This document shows, piece by piece, positions 16,562 to 24,839 of a stretch of DNA of 64,000 nucleotides. The translations under genes were made by a program, and so were the position numbers. Location: positions 124,001 through 188,000 of the forward strand of contig NZ_SNYI01000003.1 in NCBI RefSeq assembly GCF_004362865.1. Reading direction: 5' to 3'. The stretch comes from Zeaxanthinibacter enoshimensis. Lineage in GTDB: Bacteria > Bacteroidota > Bacteroidia > Flavobacteriales > Flavobacteriaceae. The stretch's first letter is position 1. Every line of letters begins with the position of its first letter. Under the pieces are notes generated by a model. It ran no database searches. It worked only from the letters and a program-made list of their open reading frames with translations, and was not told where the DNA came from.

Positions 16562-18292
16562 ATGCAAAGAGTTTTTCCTATCCTGGATTGGCTGGGTTCC
16601 TATAAGCGGAAAGACCTGCCCAAGGACCTTCTTGCCGGCCTGACCATCGGGATCGTGCTGATCCCCCAGGGGATGGCCTATGCCATGATCGCGGGACTGC
16701 CCCCGGTCTATGGTCTGTATGCCGCAGTATTCCCCATAATTGTCTACACCCTGCTGGGTACCTCCCGGCAGCTCGGGGTAGGGCCGGTGGCCATGGATTC
16801 CATTTTACTTGCCTCAGGTCTCGGCGCATTATCCATTAACGGCATCGAGAACTATATCGCCCTGGCCATCCTGCTTACCTTCATGGTGGGCGCCCTGCAA
16901 TTTATCCTGGGAATATCCCGGATGGGATTCCTGGTCAACTTCCTCTCCAGGCCGGTGATCAGCGGGTTCACATCTGCTGCAGCGATCATCATCATCTTCA
17001 GCCAGTTAAAGCACCTGCTTGGAACGGAAGTTGCAGCACGGGCGGATTTTGTAAACACCTTCATCCAGAGTATCCAAAGTATCCCGGATACGCATGTTTT
17101 CACTTTGGTGATTGGTTTGGCAGCTATTGTTGCAATCATCCTGTTACGCAGGTTCGTTCCGAGGATCCCGGGAATTCTCATTGTAGTGGTGCTGGCGATC
17201 ATTGGCGCCTCGGCCTTTGACTGGATCGGGTACGGAGTCGAAGTTGTAGGTGCCATCCCTGAAGGCCTGCCTACTTTTAATGTTCCATCCTTCAGCCTCA
17301 AGTACATGCAGCAACTGTTCCCGACAGCGATCACCCTGGCGGTGATCGGATTTACCCAGGCCATCTCCATCGCGCAGTCCCTGGAGGAGAAGAATAACAG
17401 GGATGCCGTAGACCCGAACAAGGAACTTATCGCCCTGGGCTCGGCAAATATCATAGGATCATTCTTCCAGTCCTATACGGTCACTGCAAGCTTCTCGCGC
17501 ACGGCTATCAATTACAAATCCGGCGCACAAACCCTGCTTTCGCTCTTAGTTGGATCCATACTGGTGATCCTGACCCTGCTGTTCCTGACGCCCATCTTTT
17601 ACTTCTTGCCCAATGCCATCCTTGCGGCCATCATCATGGTATCTGTTGTGGGACTGATAGAGATCAACTACCCCAGGGAACTCTGGAAGCACCAGCGAGA
17701 CGAATTTTACCTTCTGCTGGCCACCTTCCTGGCCACCCTGATCATGGGAATATTACAGGGGATCGTCCTTGGTGTACTGTTTTCACTTATCCTGATGCTT
17801 TACCGCACTTCCAAGCCGCATTTCGCCGTGCTTGGGAAGATCCGTGACTCGGAATATTACAAGAATGTCGATAGGTTTTCCGCGGACGTTGAATTGCGGC
17901 CCGACCTGTTGATCGTTCGCTTTGATGGGCAATTGTTCTTTGGGAACAAGAACTATTTTAAAAAGGAACTGAGCCGTTTTGTGAGGGATAAGGGGAAAGA
18001 ACTGAAATGCGTGATACTGAATTCCGAGGCGATCAATTACATCGATTCTTCTGCCACTTCAATGCTGATACAGCTGATAGATGAACTGCACCGGCAGAAC
18101 ATTTCCTTCTACATGTCCGGTGCCATTGGCCCCACCCGGGATATCATCTTTAACAGCGGTATCATTGATAAATTGCCAAAGGAACACCTCTTTCTCCGTA
18201 TACAGGAGGCGGTAGACTACTACGATAAGAAACATACAGCGACAGAACTGCAGGAGCGCATTGCTTACCAGAGAAAGGGAAAGGGTAACTAA
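16562..18292 (+). CDS. SulP-family anion transporter with STAS domain
   Basis: A 576-residue permease. Residues 1-435 hold ten or more hydrophobic segments, with the SulP signature PQGMAYAMIAGLPPVYGLYA near 35-55, GFTSAAAIIIIFSQ and LIALGSANIIGSFFQSY. Residues 450-560 form a cytoplasmic STAS domain (VILNSEAINYIDSSATSML). Sulfate, bicarbonate or other oxyanions are possible substrates; the neighbouring Crp regulator and the rhodanese fusion favour sulfate or sulfite. A TAACTTTA box just before the ATG may be the -7 element. Confidence 0.92.
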   Translation: MQRVFPILDWLGSYKRKDLPKDLLAGLTIGIVLIPQGMAYAMIAGLPPVYGLYAAVFPIIVYTLLGTSRQLGVGPVAMDSILLASGLGALSINGIENYIALAILLTFMVGALQFILGISRMGFLVNFLSRPVISGFTSAAAIIIIFSQLKHLLGTEVAARADFVNTFIQSIQSIPDTHVFTLVIGLAAIVAIILLRRFVPRIPGILIVVVLAIIGASAFDWIGYGVEVVGAIPEGLPTFNVPSFSLKYMQQLFPTAITLAVIGFTQAISIAQSLEEKNNRDAVDPNKELIALGSANIIGSFFQSYTVTASFSRTAINYKSGAQTLLSLLVGSILVILTLLFLTPIFYFLPNAILAAIIMVSVVGLIEINYPRELWKHQRDEFYLLLATFLATLIMGILQGIVLGVLFSLILMLYRTSKPHFAVLGKIRDSEYYKNVDRFSADVELRPDLLIVRFDGQLFFGNKNYFKKELSRFVRDKGKELKCVILNSEAINYIDSSATSMLIQLIDELHRQNISFYMSGAIGPTRDIIFNSGIIDKLPKEHLFLRIQEAVDYYDKKHTATELQERIAYQRKGKGN

Positions 18293-18320
18293 GGTTACAG
18301 GAAGGCTGCTTTAATTAATG

Positions 18321-18328
18321 TATTTTTG
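18321..18328 (+). promoter_or_regulatory. Bacteroidota-type -7 box before the MBL-rhodanese gene
   Basis: TATTTTTG fits TAnnTTTG. It lies 24 nt before the ATG at 18352 and supports that start over the in-frame GTG at 18328, which overlaps the box. Confidence 0.5.
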
Positions 18329-18351
18329 TGGGTAAGAAAACAACAATCATC

Positions 18352-19761
18352 ATGCATATAGAACAGATATACACCGGATGCCTTGCCCAGGGCGCTTATT
18401 ATATAGAAAGCGAAGGGGAAGCGGCCATTATTGACCCGCTGAGAGAGGTAGAGCCCTACCTGAAACGTGCCAGGAAGAATGGAGCCGAGATCAAATATAT
18501 TTTCGAGACGCATTTTCATGCCGACTTTGTCAGCGGGCACGTGACCCTGGCGAAGGAGAGTGGGGCACCCATCGTTTACGGACCAAAGGCCAACCCGAGT
18601 TTTGATGCCATTATTGCTGAAGACGGACAGGTATTTAAACTGGGAGCAGTTACTATTACTGCCCTGCATACTCCCGGTCACACCATGGAAAGTACCACCT
18701 ACCTGCTGAAGGATGAGAATGGGAAAGACCACGCTATCTTTTCAGGAGACACCCTTTTCCTGGGGGATGTAGGAAGACCGGATCTTGCACAGAAATCCGC
18801 CACGATGACAAAAGAGGATCTTGCCGGACTTTTATATGACAGCCTGCGGAACAAGATCATGCCCCTGGCCGATGACGTGATCGTATACCCTGCTCATGGT
18901 GCCGGTTCTGCCTGTGGTAAGAATATGATGAAGGAGACCGTGGATACCCTGGGGAACCAGAAAAAGATGAATTACGCCCTGCGTGCCGATATGAGCAAGG
19001 AGGAATTTATTGCCGAGGTGACAGACGGACTGCTGCCTCCGCCAAAATATTTCCCGCTCAACGTGAAGATGAATAAAGAGGGGTATGAAGATATAGGGGA
19101 AGTGCTGGAACGTGGGAACACCGCTTTCAGCCCCGACGAATTTGAAGAAGCGGTGAACGAGACCGGGGCGATCGTCCTCGATGTACGCCACCAGGAAGAA
19201 TTTGTGAAAGGACACATTCCGCGCTCGCTTTTCATCGGGCTTAACGGGGATTTTGCGCCCTGGGTAGGAGCCCTTATCGCCGACGTAAAGCAACCCATTT
19301 TACTGGTTGTCCCGGAAGGAAAAGAAGAAGAAACGGTGACCCGGCTTAGTCGGGTTGGTTTTGACCATACCCTGGGATACCTCAAAGGGGGCATCGAAGC
19401 CTGGAAAGCCGCCGGGAAGGAATTGGATGCTATCACCTCCCTTTCCGTGGATGAGGTCAGGAAAGACCTGCAGGCAGCTGCTAAACCGGTCTATGATGTC
19501 CGTAAGGAGAGCGAATACGAGAACAGCCACCTGCCGGGAGCTCATAATACCCCGCTGTCTGAGCTGAACAGTTATATGAAAGAATTTCCTTCGGAGGAGC
19601 CGTTCTACGTGCATTGTGCAGGGGGTTACCGCTCCGTGATCGCAGCTTCGATCTTAAAGAGCCGTGGCATACACAACCTGGTGGATATCGCAGGTGGATT
19701 CGGGGCTATGAAGAAAGGTGGAATAGAGGTGACGGATGCCCAGTGCAGCTCTTCTGTTTAA
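18352..19761 (+). CDS. MBL-fold hydrolase with two rhodanese domains (persulfide dioxygenase-like)
   Basis: A 470-residue three-domain protein. Residues 1-240 are a metallo-beta-lactamase fold with THFHADFVSGH, HTPGHTMEST, FSGDTLF and YPAHG, the iron-site pattern of ETHE1-type persulfide dioxygenases. Two rhodanese domains follow at about 255-350 and 365-460. The first lacks the active-site cysteine (LLVVPEGKEEE), the second has HCAGGYRS with the Cys. It probably oxidises persulfide sulfur and passes it through the C-terminal rhodanese. It follows SulP by 59 nt. Confidence 0.9.
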   Translation: MHIEQIYTGCLAQGAYYIESEGEAAIIDPLREVEPYLKRARKNGAEIKYIFETHFHADFVSGHVTLAKESGAPIVYGPKANPSFDAIIAEDGQVFKLGAVTITALHTPGHTMESTTYLLKDENGKDHAIFSGDTLFLGDVGRPDLAQKSATMTKEDLAGLLYDSLRNKIMPLADDVIVYPAHGAGSACGKNMMKETVDTLGNQKKMNYALRADMSKEEFIAEVTDGLLPPPKYFPLNVKMNKEGYEDIGEVLERGNTAFSPDEFEEAVNETGAIVLDVRHQEEFVKGHIPRSLFIGLNGDFAPWVGALIADVKQPILLVVPEGKEEETVTRLSRVGFDHTLGYLKGGIEAWKAAGKELDAITSLSVDEVRKDLQAAAKPVYDVRKESEYENSHLPGAHNTPLSELNSYMKEFPSEEPFYVHCAGGYRSVIAASILKSRGIHNLVDIAGGFGAMKKGGIEVTDAQCSSSV

Positions 19762-19782
19762 ACCTTGAAAAGGAAGATATAA

Positions 19783-19808
19783 CAGCGCCCCTTTAGGGGC
19801 GTTTTTTT
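19783..19808 (+). terminator. Rho-independent terminator after the MBL-rhodanese gene
   Basis: GCGCCCC-TTTA-GGGGCG followed by seven T; it lies 22 nt after the stop codon at 19761. Confidence 0.9.
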
Positions 19809-19955
19809 ATCGTATAACGTTAAATTTTTTAACAGCTACCTGCCTCATTATCTGCGCCTTTTGATTAATTTGCAATTGTTAAATAAATCATAATTCATAA
19901 AAGGATTCTGTGTAAATATGGGATTGCTTTCTAATTTTCCCGCTAAAACCATTGC

Positions 19956-20135
19956 ATGCGCGATTTTATTAAGGGTATTGGCGGATTAAACTTCGTGATG
20001 TTGTTGCTGGTGATCTCCATCATCATCGTCTCGGAAATCATGTTTTTCCAAGGGAATAAGCTTGATGCCATTTTTATTGGTCTCTGGGCTCCCACCATTT
20101 TAGGATTTATGATCTACCTTAAAAAACACCGGTGA
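19956..20135 (+). CDS. 59-residue membrane protein, unknown
   Basis: A short gene starting at ATG 19956 (MRDFIKGIGGLNF) with two hydrophobic segments, VMLLLVISIIIVSEIMFF and AIFIGLWAPTILGFMIYL, then a basic end KKHR. The spacing suggests a two-helix hairpin in the inner membrane. Its TGA shares one base with the ATG of the next small gene (TGATG), so the two are translationally coupled, and a terminator closes the pair. Family not recognised; some Bacteroidota proteins of this size are misnamed potassium transporter subunits. Confidence 0.65.
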   Translation: MRDFIKGIGGLNFVMLLLVISIIIVSEIMFFQGNKLDAIFIGLWAPTILGFMIYLKKHR

Positions 20136-20227
20136 TGGACTTTATATTAGGATATTCCATTGTAGTGACCGTGGTCTTCATGGTCTGGCTGGTGTTTGTT
20201 ATACAGATGTACAGGAAATTAAAATGA
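20135..20227 (+). CDS. 30-residue single-pass membrane protein, unknown
   Basis: MDFILGYSIVVTVVFMVWLV is followed by FVIQMYRKLK: one transmembrane helix with a basic C-terminus. The start codon overlaps the preceding stop by one base and the stop codon touches the stem of a terminator. This compact, coupled arrangement argues that it is a real gene in spite of its size. Function unknown; possibly a subunit partner of the 59-residue protein. Confidence 0.6.
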   Translation: MDFILGYSIVVTVVFMVWLVFVIQMYRKLK

Positions 20228-20249
20228 GCCGCTTTCAGCGGCTTTTTAA
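20227..20249 (+). terminator. Rho-independent terminator after the small membrane gene pair
   Basis: AGCCGC-TTTCA-GCGGCT followed by a T-rich run (TTTTAATTT). The first stem base is the last base of the TGA stop codon. Confidence 0.85.
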
Positions 20250-20255
20250 TTTCCT

Positions 20256-20280
20256 GGTTCGCAGTTCGCGGTTCACGGTT
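20256..20280 (+). repeat. Short B-type repeat left of the first S23 gene (block R4)
   Basis: Four 7-mers of type GGTTCGC/AGTTCGC/GGTTCAC. It is inverted relative to the CGCAAAC repeats that follow the S23 gene at 20740, so the gene sits between oppositely oriented repeats. Confidence 0.7.
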
Positions 20281-20340
20281 AATTTTTCCCTGCTTTTTCA
20301 TTGCACTGTAAATCTATATTCTTCATGAAATTTGAATGAT

Positions 20341-20730
20341 ATGGGGACAGTACAGCGCTTTGAAAAATTGGCAATATGGACGTTGGCACGAAAACTCAAT
20401 CACCGTACCTATCTCTTGATCAGGACCACCTCCCTCGGTAGTGATTTTGTTCTCCGGAATCAAATTGATAAGAGTGCCGGTTCTGTAATGGATAATATAG
20501 CTGAAGGATTTGAAAGAGAAGGAAACAAGGAGTTTATTTATTTCCTGAGTGTTGCGAAAGGGTCATGTGGGGAATGGAGATCACAATTGATGCGTGCTTA
20601 CGATCGTGATCACGTGAATGAAAATGAATTCCAAGAGTTGGACGAGAGTGCGCTGACCCTTATTAAAAAGATAAAGACCTTGATAAATTACCTGAATAGA
20701 TCAAGATTTAAGGGCAGTAAGTTTAAATGA
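20341..20730 (+). CDS. Four-helix-bundle protein (S23/23S rRNA IVP, bAvd-like)
   Basis: A 129-residue protein of the family that includes the 23S rRNA intervening-sequence protein and, structurally, the bAvd accessory protein of diversity-generating retroelements. Markers: FEKLAIWTLARKLNHRTYLLI, LRNQIDKSAGSVMDNIAEGFE and EFIYFLSVAKGSCGEWRSQL in four helices. ATG at 20341 is chosen; a TTG start at 20332 is less likely. No reverse transcriptase or rRNA gene is nearby. Inverted simple repeats flank it, and its C-terminus RFKGSKFK resembles translated repeat. The function of free-standing copies is unknown. Confidence 0.85.
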   Translation: MGTVQRFEKLAIWTLARKLNHRTYLLIRTTSLGSDFVLRNQIDKSAGSVMDNIAEGFEREGNKEFIYFLSVAKGSCGEWRSQLMRAYDRDHVNENEFQELDESALTLIKKIKTLINYLNRSRFKGSKFK

Positions 20731-20734
20731 TTTA

Positions 20735-21118
20735 GTTTTAAACCGCAAACCGCAAACCGCAAACCGCAAACCGCAAACCGCAAACCGCAAACCGCAAACC
20801 TCGAACCATCCTGTGACATAGGTACATAGGTACAGAGTGACATATGGTGACAATGGGGACAATAGTGACATGCTACTAACATCAATCCATACATCCTGAG
20901 TTTAATTAAGCAAACCGCGAACGGCGAACCGCAAACTTGCCTGCCCCTGGCAGGCTGCGAACAGCCGCAGGCGCCCTTCGCCCCTCAAACCTCGAACCTC
21001 AAACCTCGTACTTCCTGCCTCTGGCAGGCCTCAAACTTCAAACCTCAAACCTCGAACCTCAAACCTCGAACTTCCTGCCTCTGGCAGGCCTCAAACCTCA
21101 AACTTCAAACCTCGAACT
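20735..21118 (-). repeat. Composite intergenic repeat, block R5 (reverse orientation)
   Basis: Starts with about eight nearly perfect CGCAAAC 7-mers (20740-20800), then a short A' run, then D' (20815-20866, ACATAGGT and GACAATGGGG units), core C' (20867-20910), B' and a long A' array with two CCTGCCTCTGGCAGG palindromes and one GCCTGCCCCTGGCAGGC. The A' end runs into the coding frame of the exonuclease gene, where it supplies the last seven codons and stop. Confidence 0.85.
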
Positions 21119-22470
21119 ATCCTCCCCGGATTCTTCACCAGGTAACTCTTCACCAGCCGCTCGGTTTCGATCGTGTTCTTTTGCGGGGTATGGAAGGCCA
21201 TCAGGTCGTCCAGGTTCTGGATAGGGCTGTCTTTGGGGACAAAACCATAACCGCTGTAACGACCGCCCTGGACCAGGATAAAGGCATCTTCTTCCGGGGT
21301 GCGTCCTTTTTCGCGGATGACCAGGTCTTCGTGGCTGTCCTGCATGTCTTGAATAGCGGCAGCGACTTTAGTGTTGTAGTCTTCCACGGATTCCTGTTCC
21401 CGGCAGATACCATCGCACTGGGGGATGCGGAAGTGGGAGCAGTGGGTAACTTTATCCTGCAGGTGGCAGTACTTGGCGCAGAGGCGGTATTCCTTGCAGA
21501 CCTGTTCCAGGAAGAGCCGGCAATCCGTGGTGCTGTAAAAGGTGGCCAGGGGTACGGGTACCAGTTTGGTCTTGTTAAAGGCCAGGTGTTTAATTCCCAA
21601 CCGGTCTTCATAGCTGAAGATACTGTAGGGCACCACGTTCCGTTTCTGTGCCCGGTTAAAGGGTGGGTAATGCTTTTTGATCGCAGCCGATTCCATCAGC
21701 AGGGCCAGCAGCTCGTTCCCCGAGCATTCAAAATCGATATGGGCCGTCTCGCGGCAGAGCCGGACTTCGTTATCGGACTTGTCGTAGAAATGGGAGAGAA
21801 CTCTTTTTTTGATATTGATTGCTTTCCCAACATAAAGGATAGAACCCTTGGCATCCTTAAAAATATAGATGCCTGTTTTGGAGGGCAGTTCATCATACGT
21901 CTGTTTGGATAAACCGGGGGGCATTGTGGCCTCCTGCGACCTGGAATTCAGGAAATTATGCAGCACCGACTCGGAATCCGGGGCGCGTAGTATTTTTTCG
22001 AACAAAAGAACGGTGGCATGGGCGTCACCTTCAGCCCTGTGCCTGTCTTTCAGGGGGATACCCATGGCGGCACATAATTTTCCCAGGCTGTAGGAGTGAT
22101 AGCCGGGAAACAATTTCCGGGAGAGGCGGACAGTACAAAGTCTTTTCCGACTAAAATCTATACCCAGGTCCTTGAATTCGTTTTTGATAACGTAATAGTC
22201 AAAGTTCACGCTGTGGGCCACGAAGATGGAATCCTTGGTAATCTCCTGGATCCGGGGTACGATCTCTTCCAGGGTAGGGGCATTGCGCACCATATCATCA
22301 TCAATGCCGGTAAGCCCGGTGATAAAGGCGGGGATGGGGCATTGGGGGTTCACCAGGGAGGTAAAACGATCGGTGATCTCCTGCCCGTTATGGCGGAAAA
22401 CAGCGATCTCGGTGATGCGGTTTCCCCGTATCCCGTTCCCGGTGGTTTCTATGTCTATGATGGTGTACAC
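21091..22470 (-). CDS. DEDDh exonuclease fused to UvrC-type GIY-YIG nuclease (DnaQ-Cho-like)
   Basis: A 459-residue fusion. Residues 1-165 are a DnaQ-type 3'-5' exonuclease (Asp6 and Glu8 in IDIETTG, Asp91 in NFDYYV, His144 and Asp149 in HRAEGDAH). Residues 195-285 are a GIY-YIG endonuclease as in UvrC/Cho (GIYIF, ILYVGKAINIKKR), then a cysteine-containing C-terminal region (CKEYRLCAKYCHL). It likely acts in DNA repair or trimming. The last residues, RGLKFEV, are translated from the A' repeat, so the original C-terminus has been replaced or extended. Confidence 0.88.
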   Translation of the reverse strand: MYTIIDIETTGNGIRGNRITEIAVFRHNGQEITDRFTSLVNPQCPIPAFITGLTGIDDDMVRNAPTLEEIVPRIQEITKDSIFVAHSVNFDYYVIKNEFKDLGIDFSRKRLCTVRLSRKLFPGYHSYSLGKLCAAMGIPLKDRHRAEGDAHATVLLFEKILRAPDSESVLHNFLNSRSQEATMPPGLSKQTYDELPSKTGIYIFKDAKGSILYVGKAINIKKRVLSHFYDKSDNEVRLCRETAHIDFECSGNELLALLMESAAIKKHYPPFNRAQKRNVVPYSIFSYEDRLGIKHLAFNKTKLVPVPLATFYSTTDCRLFLEQVCKEYRLCAKYCHLQDKVTHCSHFRIPQCDGICREQESVEDYNTKVAAAIQDMQDSHEDLVIREKGRTPEEDAFILVQGGRYSGYGFVPKDSPIQNLDDLMAFHTPQKNTIETERLVKSYLVKNPGRIVRGLKFEV

Positions 22471-22715
22471 TGATGAAGGCTGCTGAGCCTTGCAAAGGTA
22501 GGTCTTTTTGCAGTTGGAAGAAAAAGTCTTCTTACAACACGAAGTTTTGTCTTACAGCTTTTTTGCGAAAAAACTAACGATTTAGGGAAATCACTAATTT
22601 TTATGTGCTGATTATGAGGTTATACCTATAATTTTTTTATTTTCGGCAGCGTTTAACGAAAACCCTTTCGTGCCTGACCAGCATGATTCCCCCAGGGGCG
22701 AACCAACCAAGTACA

Positions 22716-22862
22716 ATGTTGACCCTTCAAGAATACATCGGTGTTTTCCTGGCATTGCTGTGCCTTATCCTGATCATCATGATGCTCGCTCCCTATATGT
22801 GGAGGGGGGCTAAAGTGATCCTGCGGAAAATAGCGAGAAACCGGGAGTCGGGGGAGCGGTAA
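22716..22862 (+). CDS. 48-residue single-pass membrane protein, unknown
   Basis: MLTLQEYIGVFLALLCLILI starts a hydrophobic helix that runs to MMLAPYMWRG, followed by a basic tail (KVILRKIARNRESGER). One transmembrane helix with a positive cytoplasmic tail. ATG at 22716; the upstream 245 nt contain no other gene. The stop codon TAA is followed at once by the tandem repeat array. Coding status rests on the sensible membrane-protein composition only. Confidence 0.5.
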   Translation: MLTLQEYIGVFLALLCLILIIMMLAPYMWRGAKVILRKIARNRESGER

Positions 22863-22865
22863 TAT

Positions 22866-23735
22866 TCCGTCATACCGTCACACAGTCACACCGTCAAACA
22901 GATTATTACCAGCTCAAATTCCGAACTGCGAACAGCGAACCGCAAACTGCAAACTACATCCTCGAACCTCAAACTTCGAACCTCAAACTATGACGTCATA
23001 CCGAGACACGGTCACGCCGTCAAACAGGTTATTACCAGCTCAAATTCCGAATTGCGAACTGCGGACCGCAAACCGCAAACTACTTCCTCAAACCTCAAAC
23101 TTCGAACCTCAAACTATGACGTCATACCGGGACACGGTCACGCCGTCAAACAGATTATTACCAGCTCAAATTCCGAATTGCGAACTGCGGACCGCAAACC
23201 GCAAACTACTTCCTCAAACTTCAAACTTCGAACCTCAAACTATGACGTCATACCGAGACACGGTCATTCCGTCAAACAATTTTATACCCCAGGCCTCCAT
23301 ACTCCAGTCTGCGAACAGCGAACCTCAAACTGCAAACTACATCCTCAAACCTCAAACTTCGAACCTCAAACTATGACGTCATACCGGGACACGGTCATGC
23401 CGGCAAACAGATTATTACCAGCATTCAAATTCCGAACTGCGAACCGCGAACTGCGAATAGCCGGTGTCGCCCCTCGAACCTCAAGTTATCTAGTTACAAA
23501 GGTACATAGGTACACAGTGACATAGGGTGACAATGGGGACAGAAGGGACAAAGAAATACTTCCAACTGCATACTGCCGACAGGCCATTGGAGGCAAGCTG
23601 CAAACTGCAAACAGCGAACTGCGAACAGCCGAAGGCTCCCCTCGAACCTCAAACTACACCCTCAAACCTCAAATTTACCTGCCGAAGGCAGGCCTCGAAC
23701 CCCCTTCCCTTTCATCGATATTCCATAGCTAATTT
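22866..23735 (+). repeat. Tandem array of about 126-bp units built from 7- and 8-mers (block R6)
   Basis: A unit starting ATGACGTCATACCGRGACAC occurs at 22990, 23116, 23242 and 23373, with a more diverged copy before it (from about 22866). Each unit has 8-mers (ACGGTCACGCCGTCAAAC), a TTATTACCAGCTCAAATTCC spacer, B' 7-mers and A' 7-mers. Unit length is exactly 126 twice, then 131. Copies 2 and 3 are nearly identical. From about 23484 the array changes to D' units and degenerate A'/B' runs, with an ACCTGCCGAAGGCAGGC palindrome near 23680. Confidence 0.9.
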
Positions 23736-24237
23736 TCGAAAGAATAATCTTACAACTGAAGAATAGTCTGACAAACCGATCTGCTCAGGTAGTAAAAAAT
23801 GTTAAAAAAGGGCTATCAAATTCATAATCAAAACATGGCGTAAATGAGATTATGGAATTTTACTATCGGAAAAGTACTACAAAAGGACCGTTTAACTGTT
23901 AAAATGAACCGTTGAGAAGAAAATATGTGCTCGATTAAATGAATATATTCTATGTTCGCAAAAAATTCTGGTACGGATATTTGCAATTAAGTTAGTGATG
24001 TTCCGGCCAATATTATTAAATAAAATTTAAGACCGATATCCGTATATAAGGTCGTGAATCTGTTGGGGGAATGGGTTCGCACCTTTGAGGGTGTCGGTCT
24101 CTTTTGTATTACCTATTCACTCTTTCTCGAGTATGTGCGAATTCCTCTAAAAAATTCCCTTCTTCACTCTAATTAATTTAATTTTATTGTCTAATCCTTT
24201 TTATAAAAGGAAATCTTCTTTATTTAAGCAATAATCT
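23736..24237. other. AT-rich intergenic stretch without recognised content
   Basis: About 500 nt of much lower GC than the flanking repeats. I see no ORF with sensible composition, no tRNA and no repeat units. A GGGTTCGCACCTTTGAGGG stretch near 24071 is not a recognised RNA. Confidence 0.5.
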
Positions 24238-24594
24238 ATGAGCAGAATAATAACAGTATTAAGTCTTTTTATCTTTTTAAATTTTACCAACTCATATGCT
24301 CAATTAGAAAAAGACAAAGTATTGCATTTTACAGCCGGTGCGGTGGCGGGCGCAGGAGGGGCCTTTATAGCCTCTGAGCTATCAGGCCATAATAGATTTT
24401 GGACTTTTACCGGCTCAGTCGCTGCGAGTCTGCTTGTTGGTGTGGCTAAAGAAGCTATTGACCAGAAAAATTATAATGGATGGGATAATGCTGATTTAGG
24501 GGCCACGGTTCTAGGTGGTGTTACTACTGGTGTAGTAATTGATATTTTTACCGGGGTTTCCAGGAGGAAGAATAAGCAGACATTGAATTATTGA
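24238..24594 (+). CDS. YfiM-like secreted or membrane protein
   Basis: A 118-residue protein with a signal peptide (VLSLFIFLNFTNSYAQ, cleavage near residue 21). The core, KDKVLHFTAGAVAGAGGAF, GSVAASLLVGVAKEAIDQK and NADLGATVLGGVTTG, has the pattern of the YfiM (DUF2279-like) family: a conserved Asp-Lys-x-x-His start, a Lys-Glu-x-x-Asp motif and an Asp-x-x-x-Asn end. Two hydrophobic helices may span a membrane. Function unknown. Base composition is lower in GC than the nearby housekeeping genes. It stands alone between repeat regions. Confidence 0.7.
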   Translation: MSRIITVLSLFIFLNFTNSYAQLEKDKVLHFTAGAVAGAGGAFIASELSGHNRFWTFTGSVAASLLVGVAKEAIDQKNYNGWDNADLGATVLGGVTTGVVIDIFTGVSRRKNKQTLNY

Positions 24595-24694
24595 TAGCGT
24601 AATAGTACGCTCTGGGGTGACATGATTTCTATATGTCGACTGCTAATTTACCTACTTGGCCAACTTTCAGGCGAGCAGGTAGGCCTCTAACTAC

Positions 24695-24839
24695 CACATG
24701 AAGTAGTGAGACGGTTACGCGGTGACACGGGCCGCCCAACTGAACGTCGTTTTGGAGGGTGATACGAGCACGGCAGGCTTTGAACCGTGAACCGCAAACC
24801 GCAAACTACTTCCTCGAACCTCGAACTTCAAACTTCAAA
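24695..24839 (-). repeat. Composite intergenic repeat, block R7
   Basis: 8-mers (CGGTTACG, CGGTGACA) followed by a GGGTGATACGAGCACGGCAGG stretch in two pieces, then B' and A' 7-mers that end exactly at the stop codon of the DUF1338 pseudogene fragment (24840). The order GCACGGCAGGCTTTGAACC-B'-A' is the same as at 28289-28340 in block R8, so block and gene fragment were duplicated together. Confidence 0.8.

Noticed and set aside
20341-20730. Diversity-generating retroelement
   Set aside because: The bAvd-like fold alone suggested it, but no reverse transcriptase and no template/variable repeat pair with adenine-specific changes was found.
22866-23462. CRISPR array
   Set aside because: Units are 126 bp with no unique spacers, no cas gene is in the window, and the internal sequence is itself repetitive.
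22990-23525. Long ORFs of 128 and 157 codons with repeated peptide
   Set aside because: They are read-through of the 126-bp tandem array; two frames are open at once because the units lack stops, and composition (Thr, Ser, Gln, Asn, Arg) is not protein-like.
24071-24110. Possible RNA gene with GGGTTCGCACC
   Set aside because: The T-loop-like word is not accompanied by an acceptor stem or anticodon arm.
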